The notes under the pieces were generated by a model. That model was not told the DNA's origin, did no database searches, and saw only the letters and a list, made by a program, of their open reading frames with translations. The translations under genes were made by a program, and so were the position numbers. From positions 1 to 64,000 of the IMG/VR virus record IMGVR_UViG_3300030406_002001: a stretch of DNA of 64,000 bases; one strand, given 5' to 3'. This stretch comes from a virus. Below, one piece after another: positions 10,075 through 19,116 of the stretch; the first letter of the stretch is position 1; each line of letters starts with the position of its first letter.

Positions 10075-12567
10075 TTAATCCACAGTTAAAAGGGTTCCTG
10101 TTATTCCTAATATTGTCATAGGTAAAGGTTGAGTTTGTTTGACAGTAATCTGCCCATCTCTATCCCATCCTAAATTTGTTACTCGTTTATCTCCTGTAAA
10201 CTCTGGTATATTCTGACCCATAGGTGTTGCAGATGATCTAAATGGTAATTGATCATCATTTATTGTTGCACCCACTGTATTCAAAAATCTTACCATAACC
10301 TCATTATATCTTTTTTTCCTACCTTGTGAAGTACCTGCTTGACCTCCAAACTCTGGTTTTAATGTTTTTAATGTACTTGTAAATCCTAGTCCTACATCTA
10401 TTGTTTTCGTAGATAATTCTGTTGGTATATCTACAGTTATTGCACCATTTGTTACTGTTTGTGGTGGATATACTGCATCTCCTATAACTATTTGTACCTT
10501 TTCTCCTTCAAGATGATCTAATGATGTAACACTTGTAGAAGATGAGTTTACTGTGCCTGTTAGATAACTATCCATATTTGCAGTAGAACTTAAATATTCT
10601 ACATATTGTACTGTCGAACCATTTATTAGTCGTTCAATAATTACCCATACTTGATCTTCACCACCTTCTGGAATACTTGCTACACTTTTTGCTTTTGAAT
10701 GTGTTTCACTTGTAACTGCTAGTCTTGTAGAATCTGTTGTTTCAACTGTTAAAAGACCTGTAGCTTGTGGACTTGTTTCTGTAATTGTTACAATGTTTGC
10801 AGCAGGGTTTGCTACTGTAAAATCTGCATGAGCATTTATTGCTGTAAATATATTATCTGCTGTTGTATTGTTATTTATATTTGGTCTAAATCCTAAAGAA
10901 CTTGAAGGACTACTACTCCCTGCTGTTTCTGATGTAAATGTTACTTTTGATCCGTCTGATTTTGTTAACACAATACGACTACCTACAGGTATATTTGCAT
11001 AGTCTGTAACTGTAACTGTTGCTGATCCTGTTTTACCACCAAATATATGTCTATGCCATGCTACTACATTTTCTTCTCTTTGATATGTCATGCCTAAAAA
11101 CACACCATCTTCTCGTATTGCCCAATAAACAGAATCTGGTTCTTGTGCAAAATCTACTTCTGTAATACCATTACCTGTAATATGTTCTGATAATATAGTC
11201 ATATCTGGTGCAGAATATGCATCATCTTCAAACTTATAATAAAATTCTCTAATTTTTTTTTGTTGTCTTTGAATAAATAAAATAACATTACCAATCTGTA
11301 TTGGTCTTGCTGGATATACACCATAAGTTGTTTGTTGTGCAATATTTACATTATCTGGTTTTAGTGGTTCTCCTGTTGGTCTACCTACTTTATATTCTGA
11401 CCCTGCTGTACCAACAATCAAATCTTTAGATGGTGCTAACCATCTGATTGTATTTACCTTATTTGCTGCAATAGTATATATAAATGCATCTGCTGCATCT
11501 GCATCTCCTTCATCAAAATTATCATATAATCCAGATTGTGAAGCCCATATTGTTTGTGGAAAGTTTGTACTTCCACCATATAAAAGTCTTTGCTCAAAAA
11601 AACTAACAGCTCTTGGAAATCCTGTTGTATTTGAATATGCACCTAGTTGCCATTCTTTTGTTGCACTTCCTGTTCCTACTGCTGTAAATATTTCATAAGT
11701 TACAACTGTTGCACTTGTAAATCCTGTTATTTTTCCATGACCACCTTTTACTTTTACCAATCTACCAACATCTGTACTTGCAAATAAATCTGCACTAGCT
11801 GTTAATGTCCTGCCTGTGCCTACTGTTGTTGCACTCGTTGTCAAAGTTGTAGAAGTTGTATTTTCATCTAAATATGGACCTTTTTCAAAATCAACATCTG
11901 AAATACTCCAATTAGTATGACCTGTTCTAGTCAATTTTGTTGGTTCATGTGATGGATGCACTAAATACATAACATCTGCTGATTGAGCAAATTGTATTTC
12001 AGATAACTGAGATGATGTGTATTCTGTTGTTATTTCATATACTTTGGCTGCTGTACCACCAGAAGTATAAGTTGTATAATTAGTTGAATTTACTCCAGAT
12101 AACTCAAATGTGTTGGTTGTTACATTTGCTATTGTATATCTTCTTGCATTGACTTCTGTCATACCACCCACATCATTTAACCATATATGATCTCCATTAG
12201 AATATCCATGTGATGATACTGTAACAACAGCCGGATTTGCCTTTGTTATTGCTGTTACTGTTTTTGTTGCTTCTGTTATTTGACCATTATCTTTATAAAA
12301 TCTTATATATAAATTACCAAACTCTAATATATACGATTGTTCTATATTAAACTCAAAAGGTATCAATCTAGTTGCATTAGCTGAATTTTTTACCTCACAC
12401 ACAAACCTAGAACCATATCTTCTTGTCGTACCACCCTGTGGAAATACTATCATATTCTCCATAGTTTCAACTGCATTGTTGTATTTTTTAAAATCTACTT
12501 GACCAAATAATTTAGGTGAAATTTCACCGGATGTAAAATTTGTTTGAAATGGATGAACTCTTGCCAT
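10075..12567 (-). CDS. Tail tubular protein B (T7 gp12-like nozzle)
   Basis: 830 aa. The start (HPFQTNFTSGEISPKLFGQV, then ENMIVFPQGGTTRRYGSRFV) is the hallmark of gp12-like tail nozzle/stabilisation proteins. The rest is beta-propeller-like, with motifs such as RAVSFFEQRLLYGGS and FIYTIAANKVNTIRWL that recur in the module B copy (45228-47861). It forms the tail tube end through which DNA is ejected. It abuts the gp11-like gene with an ATG/stop overlap. Confidence 0.9.
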   Translation of the reverse strand: MARVHPFQTNFTSGEISPKLFGQVDFKKYNNAVETMENMIVFPQGGTTRRYGSRFVCEVKNSANATRLIPFEFNIEQSYILEFGNLYIRFYKDNGQITEATKTVTAITKANPAVVTVSSHGYSNGDHIWLNDVGGMTEVNARRYTIANVTTNTFELSGVNSTNYTTYTSGGTAAKVYEITTEYTSSQLSEIQFAQSADVMYLVHPSHEPTKLTRTGHTNWSISDVDFEKGPYLDENTTSTTLTTSATTVGTGRTLTASADLFASTDVGRLVKVKGGHGKITGFTSATVVTYEIFTAVGTGSATKEWQLGAYSNTTGFPRAVSFFEQRLLYGGSTNFPQTIWASQSGLYDNFDEGDADAADAFIYTIAANKVNTIRWLAPSKDLIVGTAGSEYKVGRPTGEPLKPDNVNIAQQTTYGVYPARPIQIGNVILFIQRQQKKIREFYYKFEDDAYSAPDMTILSEHITGNGITEVDFAQEPDSVYWAIREDGVFLGMTYQREENVVAWHRHIFGGKTGSATVTVTDYANIPVGSRIVLTKSDGSKVTFTSETAGSSSPSSSLGFRPNINNNTTADNIFTAINAHADFTVANPAANIVTITETSPQATGLLTVETTDSTRLAVTSETHSKAKSVASIPEGGEDQVWVIIERLINGSTVQYVEYLSSTANMDSYLTGTVNSSSTSVTSLDHLEGEKVQIVIGDAVYPPQTVTNGAITVDIPTELSTKTIDVGLGFTSTLKTLKPEFGGQAGTSQGRKKRYNEVMVRFLNTVGATINDDQLPFRSSATPMGQNIPEFTGDKRVTNLGWDRDGQITVKQTQPLPMTILGITGTLLTVD

Positions 12568-13148
12568 TAAGGTGCTCTAAAATCAGTAAACACAGTTGAT
12601 ATAATACTATCAGTTGTTCCCTCTGTGCTATCAAGACTTCTTGCTTCTGATAACTTTCTTTCAAATAACCTTTGCATTTGTGCTTGTAATGTTGTGCTAT
12701 TTGTTACAGGATATGCTAAATCTACTGCAAGTTTTGCAGTAAGTGTATCAACAAACATAGAATCAAATAAACTTGGATCAGTAACTCTTGCAATATAAGT
12801 TATTTTTGCTTCCCCTTCATCTGTAAGTAATACCCTGCCTTGACCTGCTAAATTTTCTATTTTAAATTCAAAATCTTCAAACTCCATTTTTAATACTCGT
12901 AAACAAAATGGATCAGTTGGCAATGCAAATTGATTAGCATATTCAAATGCAGGTGCTGTTGATAACTTTGCTAAATTTGCTCTGTTAATAGCAAAATTCC
13001 AAGTATGTGATCTTAATACTGCATCTCTTGATGGTGCATAAAATGCATTACATAATCTTGCTCTTTCACTATCTTCTGTTAATGATGCGATAGGACTATC
13101 GCCCAACCTTCGTAGAGCATTTGAACATATTGATACTTCTGTTGCCAT
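12567..13148 (-). CDS. Tail tubular protein A (T7 gp11-like adaptor)
   Basis: 193 aa. The N-terminus (ICSNALRRLGDSPIASLTED, then APSRDAVLRSHTWNFAINRA) is the typical gp11-like adaptor/gatekeeper signature; the module B copy at 47863-48480 has the same layout. It would bridge portal and nozzle. It is the first gene after the internal terminator at 13163-13190 and overlaps the gp12-like gene by one base. Confidence 0.9.
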   Translation of the reverse strand: MATEVSICSNALRRLGDSPIASLTEDSERARLCNAFYAPSRDAVLRSHTWNFAINRANLAKLSTAPAFEYANQFALPTDPFCLRVLKMEFEDFEFKIENLAGQGRVLLTDEGEAKITYIARVTDPSLFDSMFVDTLTAKLAVDLAYPVTNSTTLQAQMQRLFERKLSEARSLDSTEGTTDSIISTVFTDFRAP

Positions 13149-13162
13149 AATACTCCTAATGT

Positions 13163-13190
13163 AACAAAAAGGGGGTCTTTTGCAACCCCC
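13163..13190 (-). terminator. Rho-independent terminator after decoration gene
   Basis: On the minus strand a GGGGGT/ACCCCC stem with an 8-nt loop is followed by TTTTTG. It falls between the decoration protein (13209-13754) and the tail genes. A terminator of the same type occupies the same place in module B (48485-48509), so partial termination probably sets a high capsid-to-tail ratio. Confidence 0.85.
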
Positions 13191-13208
13191 AAATTGTAGT
13201 CTATTGTT

Positions 13209-13754
13209 CTAATCAGTTATATAAGTAACTACCATAGTAATATCACCTGCTGCTGCTGTTGCTGCAACATTAGACATTGTTAGGGCAATTCTTAATGGAA
13301 CTCCGGGGTCTTCTGATAGACCACCATCTTCCCATGCATGATTAGCTATTGCATTGACATTCTTTGCTTCAAATGCAACTTCAACACCTGCTGTGTTTGC
13401 TGCTTGTAAAGTTGTTATAGCTGTTGCATAACAATCTTCATCAATAACTGCATCTGCTGCTGTTTCAGTACCACCAATAGTAAACTTACTAGCTCCATTA
13501 TACAGACCTACATTGGCTGCTAGTGTTGGTGATCCATTTGAATCAAGATCATCATTGTAAAGTTTTATTGACATGACTTTTGCATTTGATGGGATTTGTG
13601 CCATCATGATTACATCATCATTATCAATATCACCTGTACCTGCTGCAATAGTATCAGCAAATACTCTCATCTTGCCATGAACACTTCCGACTTCGGAAAT
13701 AACTCTAGGAGATGCATCTAGGTTTGTAATTTCTACAGATTTAGCTGTTGCCAT
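13209..13754 (-). CDS. Putative head decoration/capsid-associated protein
   Basis: 181 aa, acidic, Ala/Thr/Val-rich, beta-type, without membrane segments. It lies ten bases after the capsid gene and just before a terminator, as does the much shorter 48515-48763 gene in module B. Position next to the capsid suggests a head decoration or minor head protein. I do not recognise the family with certainty. Confidence 0.6.
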   Translation of the reverse strand: MATAKSVEITNLDASPRVISEVGSVHGKMRVFADTIAAGTGDIDNDDVIMMAQIPSNAKVMSIKLYNDDLDSNGSPTLAANVGLYNGASKFTIGGTETAADAVIDEDCYATAITTLQAANTAGVEVAFEAKNVNAIANHAWEDGGLSEDPGVPLRIALTMSNVAATAAAGDITMVVTYITD

Positions 13755-13764
13755 GATTTACCTC

Positions 13765-14628
13765 CTATGACTCTTGACAAGCAATTTCTACAACTTTTTC
13801 GTCTTCTACTCTCGTAGCTCCGATTGTCATTGATAAAAATACTTGTGTTGCATAGTTCTTGTCAGCTCTTTCAGAGATTCTTGTTTCAATATCTCTGCCA
13901 AGTGCAAGACCTATTGCAGATTGACAAAAACCAAGTACAGACCTGTTACCATCACTATCTGTGCTTAGTCGTTCACTTCTAATAAAGTTAAATCCTAAAA
14001 AAGTATCTAACTCACCTTGTACTAATGCTTTAACAGAATTAAAATCTGCTGAAGTAATAGTTGTGCTACCTAGTAAATCACTAAGTTGTTTTGCTGACAC
14101 CACCATGAATCTTGACTCATCTGGGTCAACATCAGCAGCATCTAATACTTCTTTTGCACTAATTAATTTTGCTAGAGTTAATCCAGCAGAAGCATGAACA
14201 ATTTTCTGTCCGGAAGGTAATGCCACAGTTGTACCACCAGATACACCACCAAAAGCATTTCCACTAGCAGCAGCAATAATTGCATCATCCATTGCTCTAC
14301 CCATTGCCCAAGCACCACTCATTGCATACTCAGATTGTGGGGAGATTAACATTCTAACTTTGTCCTCTTGGTCAATCAGATCAGCCCAATCATAATCATC
14401 CATAGTAACTTTCCTTCTTGAGTGAGGGGTATCAACTCTAGGTGTATCACTATGTCTGGATGTTCTTTTAAGAGCAGCAGTATCACCAATTCTTTCAAAA
14501 AAGTGCGATTTACCTGTTACAGTTTCTGTTCTTACTGCATCTCTTAATCTTGAACCTTTCTGTTGTGCCAAATGGAACACATTGCTTTTATATTGTTCTA
14601 CAAAAGCTGTAGTAATTTGAACACTCAT
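13765..14628 (-). CDS. Major capsid protein (module A)
   Basis: 287 aa. It begins MSVQITTAFVEQYKSNVFHL, close in pattern to the module B capsid (SITTAFIKQFESEVHMAYQ), and both share a TLAKL or TLAKAL segment near the middle, an RFMVVSAKQLSDLL or RYFVVSSAGWADLL motif, and a C-terminal SAIGLALG or SAVGLAMG stretch. This pattern is that of small HK97-fold capsid proteins of marine podoviruses. It follows the scaffold gene after a 140-base leader with its own promoter candidate. Confidence 0.85.
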   Translation of the reverse strand: MSVQITTAFVEQYKSNVFHLAQQKGSRLRDAVRTETVTGKSHFFERIGDTAALKRTSRHSDTPRVDTPHSRRKVTMDDYDWADLIDQEDKVRMLISPQSEYAMSGAWAMGRAMDDAIIAAASGNAFGGVSGGTTVALPSGQKIVHASAGLTLAKLISAKEVLDAADVDPDESRFMVVSAKQLSDLLGSTTITSADFNSVKALVQGELDTFLGFNFIRSERLSTDSDGNRSVLGFCQSAIGLALGRDIETRISERADKNYATQVFLSMTIGATRVEDEKVVEIACQES

Positions 14629-14768
14629 TACAGTTCTCCTTAATAAAATTAATATAATAATTTATGCAGTTTTTGTCCTAAAAAAGGGAAACCTCGTTTA
14701 TAGTCGTTAGACTTTATATACTGTTATCCGTAAGGGCAGTACACACAAAAATATTATATCATACTTTT
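14629..14768 (-). promoter_or_regulatory. Capsid gene leader with extended -10 promoter candidate
   Basis: This 140-base gap separates scaffold and capsid. Read on the minus strand it has TGATATAAT (14753-14761), an extended -10 box, with no good -35. A TACTG/CAGTA hairpin lies downstream and a ribosome-binding AAGGAG just before the capsid start. A separate capsid promoter would suit the high demand for coat protein. Confidence 0.55.
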
Positions 14769-15599
14769 TTAAGTATTACCATATACTTTTTCATGTAGTT
14801 GTCGCATTTTTTCTACAGCAGGTTGATGATCCTTATGTCTAGGGTTGTGATAAGGATGATCTGGATTATTAAAAGTATCTTGTATTTCTTGTTTTGCATC
14901 TAATGGTGATGATGCTAAAGTGTTATTTTGTGTATTTTGTGCCATATCTTCAGTAATATCTTTACCTAATCTAGCAAATAAACGGATAACAGCAGGATGA
15001 TTCCCTGCTTCTGTATTCATTAAATCTTTTATTTCATTATCACCATACACATCAATAGCTCTTTTTGCATTACGAATTTGGCTATCATAGTCATAACCCC
15101 ATTCTTTTTTAAGCATAGCTTCGGTTTCTTGTTTTTGCACATCTACTTGTGATGCATACATATCTCCTTGATTCTTTATAGATTCCATTTGATAATTAAC
15201 AAGACCTTCTACCTGTTGTTGGTTTAAACCCATTTGATGAGCTACATTCTTAAACTGACTTATCTGATCTTGGGTAAAATATGCAGAATAATCTTCTGGC
15301 ACATTTACTTCATATTTATCAGCAGCTTCTGGTCTACCTAGTTTATTGTAGACTTCCATTCTTTCTTCATCAGTTTTAGGTATAGGAATACGATTACCTA
15401 ATACTTTTTGCTGATGTACTACTGTTTTAGCTAATGACTCTACATCTTTAAAATTAGATAATGTAGGATCATTTTTTAAATCTTCTGGTAAGTTTGATCT
15501 CCAATCTTGATTATCACTTACAGTAGACCCTAAAACTGTATTATCTTCTACAGGTTGTTCTACAGGGTTACCTTCTGTTGTGGTCGTTTCTTCAATCAT
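14769..15599 (-). CDS. Scaffolding protein (T7 gp9-like)
   Basis: 276 aa, acidic, Gln/Glu-rich, helical. The order portal, Bbp19-like, scaffold, capsid and features such as WRSNLPEDLKNDPTLSNFKD and LGRPEAADKYEV identify it as a capsid-assembly scaffold protein of T7-like phages. The C-terminus is basic/histidine-rich (NPDHPYHNPRHKDHQPAVEK), as expected for the coat-binding end. Counterpart: 50180-50965. Confidence 0.85.
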   Translation of the reverse strand: MIEETTTTEGNPVEQPVEDNTVLGSTVSDNQDWRSNLPEDLKNDPTLSNFKDVESLAKTVVHQQKVLGNRIPIPKTDEERMEVYNKLGRPEAADKYEVNVPEDYSAYFTQDQISQFKNVAHQMGLNQQQVEGLVNYQMESIKNQGDMYASQVDVQKQETEAMLKKEWGYDYDSQIRNAKRAIDVYGDNEIKDLMNTEAGNHPAVIRLFARLGKDITEDMAQNTQNNTLASSPLDAKQEIQDTFNNPDHPYHNPRHKDHQPAVEKMRQLHEKVYGNT

Positions 15600-15792
15600 T
15601 TTTTTGCTCCTTTAATAGATTGATTATTCGTATTATAACAGCTCGTTGACCTTCCTTATATGCTGTTTCATAAGGACAACTATCAAACGAACTTCTATGA
15701 TAATAAGCAGACTTTAAATCTGCTAATACTTCCTTCCCTTCTCCAGAGTCAAAAGTAATTCTGTACATTTTTTGTAATTCTTTTAGTTCCAT
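15592..15792 (-). CDS. Bbp19-like small head protein
   Basis: 66 aa. The pattern YRITFDSGEGKEVLADLKSA, then YKEGQRAVIIRIINLLKE, matches small Bbp19-like proteins found between portal and scaffold in many podoviruses. It overlaps the scaffold by 8 bases and the portal by one. Role unknown; a related 95-aa protein is at 50955-51242. Confidence 0.7.
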   Translation of the reverse strand: MELKELQKMYRITFDSGEGKEVLADLKSAYYHRSSFDSCPYETAYKEGQRAVIIRIINLLKEQKND

Positions 15793-17456
15793 TATTCAAC
15801 TAGACCAAGTGCTCTTGCCGATTCTTCTACTTGCTCTGCACCTTGTTGTGCTTCTTGTGTACCTAACTCTTTAATAGCTTGGTTTTGTGTTAATGCTGTT
15901 TGTGCTTGTTGTTGTTGCATAGCCATTTCTTGTGCTTGTTGCTGTTGTTGTGCTCTCATTTCTCTCATCTCTGCAACTTCTTCTATACCTCTTAATACAG
16001 TTTTAGGAACACCAAGTAAGTTTGCTCTAGTTCTAATTGCAAGATCATGATTTATATTATCCATAATAGTTGGATCAATCTGACCTACTTGCATAGCTAA
16101 TGCATATAATCTATCAATAGCAATAGATTCTTCCATTCTTTGTGATCGTGCCAAAGGACCTACATATTCTACATCTACTGTTTGACCTTGTATTATTTCT
16201 GGTGCAGGTATTAATGCTTCTGCTCTTAGCATAATACCAAATACTCTTTCAATTAATGGATTTAAAAACTCACTTTGAAATCTTCCTAATGTTGGTCCTA
16301 ATAATCTTTGCATCAATTCATATCTAACTTGTACCTCTGTTGCTGTCATTTGAGGACCTTGTTGTAATTGTAGTTGATCAGAATAATATGCTTGTCGTAT
16401 TGCTGTTCTTAATTGATTTTCTTTCATATCTGTAATCTGCCAATTAGTACCAATAGGTAATGACCTTACAGACCCTTCATTCCTAACAACAGTTATACCG
16501 GCAGGTGTTGTTCTAACTCTACCAATAACACCATCATCTGTTACAAGCAATGGTGGATCAATAGCTTTTGCCCATGCTTTCAATCCTATCTCTACTGCTT
16601 TGTTTAATGTTTTAATATCTGGCAATGCATTATAGCTAGGTGATCTTCCATATATTTCACCTGTTGCTTTTGACCACCTTGGTACAAGATATGGGAACTC
16701 ATTGTACCCACCTTCTCTAACTGACATTTTATCTTCTACACATACATGACAACTATAAAAAGGTAATTTTGTTTTTACTTTACCCATAGACCTTTCATAG
16801 TCTTCAGTTGGCTCAACTGCATGAATAAATGTAAATTCTTTATCTGGTTTGTCTTTTGCTGCTTCTATAATTTTTTCACCAACATTATCTTCACCAAACT
16901 CTTGTAGTGCTTGTCGTGCTGTTAAATTATATTTACGATATACTGTGTCTATTCTGCCATCATTATTTTCTTTTATATAAAACTCTTTGATATGTAATGT
17001 ATTAAAATGTATACCACCTTCAGCAAAACCTTTTTTACTTTCTTCTACAAATAATGCACCTGTACCTATAGAACATAAATCAAGATATAACTCATGTACT
17101 TCTGTGTTAAAATTAGATTCATTAAATAGATCATACATTCTTTTTGCTGAGTTTTCTAACCACAACTGTACATCTCTGTTTTGATTTAGTTCAGCACTTC
17201 TTAATTTCAGATGAAACCATTGTAATGATGGTGATGTTAGTGTTCCATGTAAACTTGCAGCTAATAAATTATTTGCAGTTATAGCAGTAGAATCAAATAA
17301 TACTTCTGTTCTTTTCTCACCTTTTTCTCTTTTAGATACAACTTCTGCTTTTCGTGGCATTACATAATCAAGAATATCTTGCCAATGCTCTTCCCAAGTT
17401 CCTCTATGACTTTCTAGTTGTGCAAGTCTTTTTTTTATGTAATCAAAATTTGCCAT
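15792..17456 (-). CDS. Portal protein (T7 gp8-like head-tail connector)
   Basis: 554 aa. The sequence has gp8-like signatures: HWQDILDYVMPRK near the start, DSTAITANNLLAASLHGTLT, then GEIYGRSPSYNALPDIKTLN and TATEVQVRYELMQRLLGPTLG. The C-terminal 50 residues are a Gln/Ala-rich helix. It forms the dodecameric DNA channel. The module B portal (51274-52890) shares the same motifs at moderate similarity. Confidence 0.93.
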   Translation of the reverse strand: MANFDYIKKRLAQLESHRGTWEEHWQDILDYVMPRKAEVVSKREKGEKRTEVLFDSTAITANNLLAASLHGTLTSPSLQWFHLKLRSAELNQNRDVQLWLENSAKRMYDLFNESNFNTEVHELYLDLCSIGTGALFVEESKKGFAEGGIHFNTLHIKEFYIKENNDGRIDTVYRKYNLTARQALQEFGEDNVGEKIIEAAKDKPDKEFTFIHAVEPTEDYERSMGKVKTKLPFYSCHVCVEDKMSVREGGYNEFPYLVPRWSKATGEIYGRSPSYNALPDIKTLNKAVEIGLKAWAKAIDPPLLVTDDGVIGRVRTTPAGITVVRNEGSVRSLPIGTNWQITDMKENQLRTAIRQAYYSDQLQLQQGPQMTATEVQVRYELMQRLLGPTLGRFQSEFLNPLIERVFGIMLRAEALIPAPEIIQGQTVDVEYVGPLARSQRMEESIAIDRLYALAMQVGQIDPTIMDNINHDLAIRTRANLLGVPKTVLRGIEEVAEMREMRAQQQQQAQEMAMQQQQAQTALTQNQAIKELGTQEAQQGAEQVEESARALGLVE

Positions 17457-17689
17457 CAGGTCATTCTATTTGGTGGTTTTGTTCCACCCAATAATGTTTG
17501 TGCAGTTTGTGCTGGTTCTTTTACACCTTCTCCAGATGTAAGTAGTGTTCCATAAGAACCCTGTTTTCCAAGTGCTATCATTCTTTGTCTTTCAGCTTCT
17601 AATTTTGCTTCTGACTCTGCAACCTTATCGTCAATTTCTGGCATTGGTTGTGGTTGTGGCATACTTGGTGTTTTCATTCCTCCACCCAT
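17456..17689 (-). CDS. Small pre-portal protein with C-terminal TLLGG motif
   Basis: 77 aa, starting Gly/Pro/Met-rich (GGGMKTPSMPQPQPMP), then a charged helix, then GTLLTSGEGV and QTLLGGTK near the end. It overlaps the portal start by one base. The TLL-x(n)-TLLG end pattern is shared with 17691-17900, 18332-18529 and 52968-53225. Probably a minor head or packaging-associated protein; family unknown to me. Confidence 0.6.
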   Translation of the reverse strand: MGGGMKTPSMPQPQPMPEIDDKVAESEAKLEAERQRMIALGKQGSYGTLLTSGEGVKEPAQTAQTLLGGTKPPNRMT

Positions 17690-17690
17690 A

Positions 17691-17900
17691 TTATCCTCCT
17701 AATGTTGTTTTGGTGTTAGCATCTTGTTGTGATCCTAAGGTAGCTCTTACTCTTTCAGGTCTTTGAGTTCCTTTTTTCATAAAAGATTTAGGAGGTCTTT
17801 GTTGTTTTGGAACTTTTGGTGGTTTTACAATGCTTCTAGCAAACTTACCTCCCATTCTACTTGTTCCTTTTTTTCTTACCTTTTGTGGTGCACCACCCAT
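17691..17900 (-). CDS. Small basic pre-portal protein with TLGG C-terminus
   Basis: 69 aa, Lys/Arg/Pro-rich, ending RVRATLGSQQDANTKTTLGG. The two TLG units at the end match the motif of its neighbours. It is in the same minus-strand operon and has an AGGAG site upstream. No function assigned. Confidence 0.6.
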   Translation of the reverse strand: MGGAPQKVRKKGTSRMGGKFARSIVKPPKVPKQQRPPKSFMKKGTQRPERVRATLGSQQDANTKTTLGG

Positions 17901-17909
17901 TAGACTTTC

Positions 17910-18335
17910 CTATAAATATTTACATTCATTTCTAAGCAAACCATATAAAACTGCATCATAATATTTAAGACCATCTTTAATAACTTTTCTCACAATACCT
18001 TCTTGTTTAAATCCTGCTGATTCAATTAATTTTCTACATCTTGTGTTATCTGGTTTTGTCATTGCAGTTACTCTAACACACTTACAAGTATAAAAGCAAT
18101 ACTCAAATACTTGTTTTGCATAACTCCTTCTCATAGCTCTTGGATTATCAAGTGCTAAATGCATCCACATATTAAATCCGTCATAATGAGAAAATATAGT
18201 TCCTCCCACTATTTTGCCATCTTGATAATAACCAATATGTGAAAAATCAGTATCTACTCCTTGAATATTTGCTCGTGGTGTTACAAATTTCAGAACTTCT
18301 TGTGCAAGTGATTTATCAGTTTTTGCAACAATCAT
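17910..18335 (-). CDS. GNAT-fold protein, T7 gp13-like candidate
   Basis: 141 aa. The GNAT pattern is visible: a central strand region GYYQDGKIVGGTIF, a helix RRSYAKQVFEYCFYTCKC, then VTAMTKPDNTRCRKLIESAGFKQEGIVRK, which corresponds to the N-terminal-acetyltransferase motif (N..C/S.rl.e..GF..EG). In T7-like phages a degenerate GNAT-like protein (gp13) is needed for morphogenesis, and module B has one at 49638-50180. True acetyltransferase activity is possible but unproven. Confidence 0.7.
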   Translation of the reverse strand: MIVAKTDKSLAQEVLKFVTPRANIQGVDTDFSHIGYYQDGKIVGGTIFSHYDGFNMWMHLALDNPRAMRRSYAKQVFEYCFYTCKCVRVTAMTKPDNTRCRKLIESAGFKQEGIVRKVIKDGLKYYDAVLYGLLRNECKYL

Positions 18336-18529
18336 TGACCAAGAATAGTTCTTGCAGTTGTAGCTTCTTCGCCACCCCCAAGTGTAGTTCCTTGTCCATA
18401 ACCCATACCTCTTACTTTACCTCTTAACCTTCTTTCTCTAGCTTCCTTTTTTTTTGGTTCTTCAACCGGAGGAGGTGGTGGTGGCGGAGGTGGTGGAGGG
18501 GGTGCACTAGGTCTTGAAAAAAACCCCAT
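18332..18529 (-). CDS. Polyproline small protein with TLGG/TILG C-terminus
   Basis: 65 aa. A run of twelve prolines follows MGFFSRPSA, then a short charged helix and an end of GQGTTLGGGEEATTARTILG. It overlaps the GNAT gene by 4 bases. The proline run plus LG-type C-terminus is also found in module B at 52968-53225 in the matching place, so it is a real gene. Function unknown. Confidence 0.65.
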   Translation of the reverse strand: MGFFSRPSAPPPPPPPPPPPPVEEPKKKEARERRLRGKVRGMGYGQGTTLGGGEEATTARTILGQ

Positions 18530-18552
18530 AAGTAAATCCTTTCATATTAATA

Positions 18553-18846
18553 TTAAGCTCGTTTTATTTTACTTGTTTTTTTTCGTTTTACAAATGTTTT
18601 TACATTAGTGGGTTTACCACCCACACCTTGAGCTTTTGCTCTTTTTCGTGTTACTGCTGATCTAATTTGAGATTTACTCATTGATCTTGCTTTTGCAAGT
18701 GGTACACATTTAGGATATTTTCTTTTGCTTTTTGTTGCTGACTTACGACCACAGGGTTGAAACTTGCCTTTTTTCTTTGGTGCTCCAATATCAACCCATT
18801 TTTCTTTTTTAAACCATTTAGTCAACCCACCTTTTGGTTTTGCCAT
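18553..18846 (-). CDS. Lys-rich small late protein, DUF5872-like
   Basis: 97 aa, about a third Lys/Arg. The pattern KGGLTKWFKKEKWVDIGAPK, then CGRKSATKSKRKYPKCVPLA, is that of a small conserved protein family of marine phages and bacteria (DUF5872-like). The two cysteines could bind metal. Its start overlaps the stop of the next gene upstream in TAATG form. Role unknown; nucleic-acid contact is plausible from charge. Confidence 0.65.
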   Translation of the reverse strand: MAKPKGGLTKWFKKEKWVDIGAPKKKGKFQPCGRKSATKSKRKYPKCVPLAKARSMSKSQIRSAVTRKRAKAQGVGGKPTNVKTFVKRKKTSKIKRA

Positions 18847-19013
18847 TATCCTGTCCTATATCCTCCACCCCTTTTTTTATAAGTCTTTACTAACCATGCA
18901 TTAGCATAAGCTGAAGGATATACTTTAAATTTTCTTTTTGCTTCTGATTTTACTCTTGAATATAATGCAGAGTTTGTTGGTATTGCTCTTTTACTTTTTG
19001 TTTTTTTTGCCAT
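18846..19013 (-). CDS. Lys-rich small late protein (55 aa)
   Basis: The start codon is at 19011-19013 and the stop overlaps the next start at 18846. The protein reads MAKKTKSKRAIPTNSALYS, then a core with YPSAYANAWLVKTYKKRGGG. The YPSAYAN/YKKRGGGY pattern recurs in small basic proteins beside TerL in marine phages. No function known; basic charge suggests DNA or capsid-interior contact. Confidence 0.65.
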   Translation of the reverse strand: MAKKTKSKRAIPTNSALYSRVKSEAKRKFKVYPSAYANAWLVKTYKKRGGGYRTG

Positions 19014-19116
19014 TACTACCTTTCATCATTTTTTCAAGTTTTGCTGCTTGACCGGCATGAGCTTTTGATGCTTTTTTAAGTGCTGCTATAACACTTCGTA
19101 CTGTAGCTTTGTTCAT
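18991..19116 (-). CDS. Small basic protein (41 aa)
   Basis: Starts at 19114-19116 and overlaps the next gene by 23 bases in another frame. The protein begins MNKATVRSVIAALKKASKAH, an amphipathic helix, followed by a Lys-rich end. The compact coupling with its neighbours and the coherent helix support a real gene. Function unknown. Confidence 0.5.
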   Translation of the reverse strand: MNKATVRSVIAALKKASKAHAGQAAKLEKMMKGSNGKKNKK

